Source: Juglans regia
Lineage: Eukaryota > Streptophyta > Magnoliopsida > Fagales > Juglandaceae
Direction: 5' to 3'
DNA: 64,000 nt
Assembly: GCF_001411555.2 (NCBI RefSeq)
Contig: NC_049901.1
Span: 8,938,681-9,002,680, forward strand
Translations under genes and position numbers: made by a program
The notes under the pieces: generated by a model
Told to the model about the DNA's origin: nothing
Seen by the model: only the letters and a program-made list of their open reading frames with translations
Databases searched by the model: none
In this document: positions 62,505 through 64,000 of the stretch, piece after piece
How the letters are laid out: each line of letters starts with the position of its first letter
Position numbering within the stretch: the stretch's first letter is position 1

Positions 62505-63119
62505 CTAGTAGCTGATCAGGGAGTAAGCTGAGGCTGCGCGCATGCATGCATGGCGAGGATCTAAAATATCCGGTGGCTGATCGAGAAACAGTACTACTAT
62601 GCATCCTAGTTGACTGACTGGATTTCAAATAATAGTATAGGAATTGCGCAGTTTAATTTTTAACTCAGTTATGGTTCTGTGGTAATCGAACTTTGCAAGT
62701 GCCTTTTGTTTATTTTCGTTGTGCAGCTTGTAATGCAGTGACTCTTTTCTGTATGCTCATTACCAGTATGAAACCAAGTAGGAAACTTATAAATAATATT
62801 TACCCCGTATATCTGCCTATATCTTAAAAGTGTCTATAACATCAACAGTAATGAACAGTTTAAAACAGTGCTCAATCTAGCGTCGTCTTCTTCTTAGTTG
62901 AATGTTAAACATCTAACGCAGTGTCGTCTTCTTCTTCTTCTCCTCTCTCTCGCATGTTTCTTTTCTTTCTACGGCTCAATCGCATGTTTGTTTTCTTTGT
63001 TCGGCTCAACAATATAGATATATTTCTTCTTCGTTTCTCTTCTTCCCCATATGATTTCTTTCTTCATTTTAGATGTATTTTCGAATCTTGATTTTATTTC
63101 TTCTTCGTTTCTTTTTGGT
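62505..63119. other. 3' flank of the response regulator
   Basis: 3' UTR and flanking sequence. A near-repeat of 'cgcatgtttcttttctttct/cgcatgttt.ttttctttgt' lies at 62952-63000. No gene is seen. Confidence 0.4.
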
Positions 63120-64000
63120 TTGAAGAGAGGAACAGAGAGAGTTGTCGTGTGCGTGTGAATGGCAGTGTGCGATGGAGAGGGAAAAGGAGGATCGTGGTGG
63201 TTGGGTCTGGTAGAGATTGTTGCCGGTGTGAAGTGGTAGAGGTGCGGTGGCCTGGGTGGCTGCGTACGGCTGCGCTAGTTGAAAGAAATGGGAGAAACCC
63301 ATTTCAGATGGGTTTCCGCGGGGGACAGATATGGCTGGGTTGGTCGCCGGCGTGAGGGGGAGTCGCCTGTGGTGGTCGTGACTGTAGGTGGCAACAGGTG
63401 GCGGCGTACATCGGCGCCGGTTGAGAGAAATGGGAGAAATCCATTTCGGATGGGTTTTCGCGGGGGAAAGTTAGGGCTGCACGTGGTGGACATCGATGGT
63501 GCATCGATCGGTCGTCGGCGTGAGAGGGACTCCCGGGTGGTGGCGGTGAGGTTGGCCGGCGCACGGCGGCGCCGGGCTGGGCTGAAGAAGAATGGCCCGT
63601 CAGATGAATCGGGCCACAGAGAGAGAGACAACGTGAAGAAAAAAAATTTTTAATAAAATCATTATAAATTCACTACAAAAAAATAATATATACAAAAAAT
63701 CATAAACAAATTATCAGCAGCTATACTATTACTATGACCCATATTGTGCAATGCAGATGCTATATTATCAAATTTAATTTAAGAATATTATCAAATTTAA
63801 TTTATAAAATACTAATATTTTATCATTAAATAAATGATGAAATTTATTTAAATATTTTTTAAAAAGTATAACTATATAAATAATTAGAGTTTTAACATAA
63901 TTTAAATATGATAATATTCTTAATTAACTAAAAATAACTGCTACAACTAACGAAAAAGTAATCCGAAAATATGTCCTGAATGTGTATTTCACTTTTTTAT
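63120..64000. repeat. Bipartite GC-rich/AT-rich dispersed repeat, copy 2 (runs off the window)
   Basis: The GC-rich part (63120-63650) holds two tandem units, each with 'gaaatgggagaaa.ccatttc', 'gatgggttt.cgcggggga' and 'gtcg.cggcgtgag'. The AT-rich part (63770-63935) matches 38890-39040, for example 'aatttataaaatactaatat'. Several open frames on both strands are low-complexity with no domain, so they are not called as genes. Confidence 0.6.

Noticed and set aside
63149..63653. Several Arg/Gly- or Pro/Ser-rich frames near the window end
   Set aside because: They arise from tandem GC-rich repeat units on both strands and have no family match.
1..64000. CRISPR arrays, bacterial operons, tRNA or rRNA genes
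   Set aside because: None seen. The repeats present are transposon-derived or simple sequence. A tRNAscan or Infernal run would be needed to exclude a single tRNA.

Overview
This is a window of plant nuclear DNA. The evidence is AT-rich intergenic sequence, GT-AG introns, plant-only gene families (type-B response regulator, DREB/ERF factors, galactinol synthase, CCCH-WD40 protein) and a dense load of small TIR transposons. The recurring Tourist-like element, with a core of repeated 'gagttgagatgag'-type sequence, reminds me of Fagales, perhaps Juglandaceae (walnut or hickory). That placement is recollection and inference only. I saw no bacterial or organellar genes and no convincing tRNA or rRNA gene.

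Layout. 0.5-8.5 kb: two polyol dehydrogenase genes head to head. The left copy has the residues I associate with L-idonate dehydrogenase-type (class II) enzymes, and the right copy is an ordinary sorbitol dehydrogenase (class I). Their shared 2.4-kb promoter is rebuilt by direct and inverted duplications and a 398-bp hAT-type MITE. 9.6-14.2 kb: a nine-exon CCCH zinc finger/WD40 gene on the minus strand. 16.3-17.6 kb: a ycf20-like plastid gene with a 1-bp frameshift and a decayed galactinol synthase fragment. 19.1-25.4 kb: nested transposons. A palindromic repeat is split at its centre by a hAT element, which contains a PIF/Harbinger element and the orphan first exon of an LRR receptor kinase. 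25.4-28.1 kb: small repeats and an AMP deaminase fragment. 28.7-32.7 kb: a PGAP3/Per1 GPI-anchor remodelling gene. 34.1-34.7 and 43.2-44.0 kb: two intronless DREB-subfamily AP2/ERF factors (DREB1/CBF-like and ERF025-027-like), both on the minus strand and separated by repeat-rich DNA. 45.9-53.7 kb: a seven-exon TraB-domain gene whose fifth intron holds an antisense LINE with a 13-bp target-site duplication. 56.2-62.5 kb: a nine-exon type-B response regulator. 62.5-64 kb: a GC-rich/AT-rich repeat that also occurs at 38-39 kb.

The exon models below were built by hand and keep reading frame from start to stop for all six multi-exon genes. They give proteins of 364, 367, 426, 342, 379 and 765 residues. 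The genes do not form a single pathway. The functional groupings are the dehydrogenase pair (polyol/idonate oxidation) and three transcriptional regulators of the stress and cytokinin classes.
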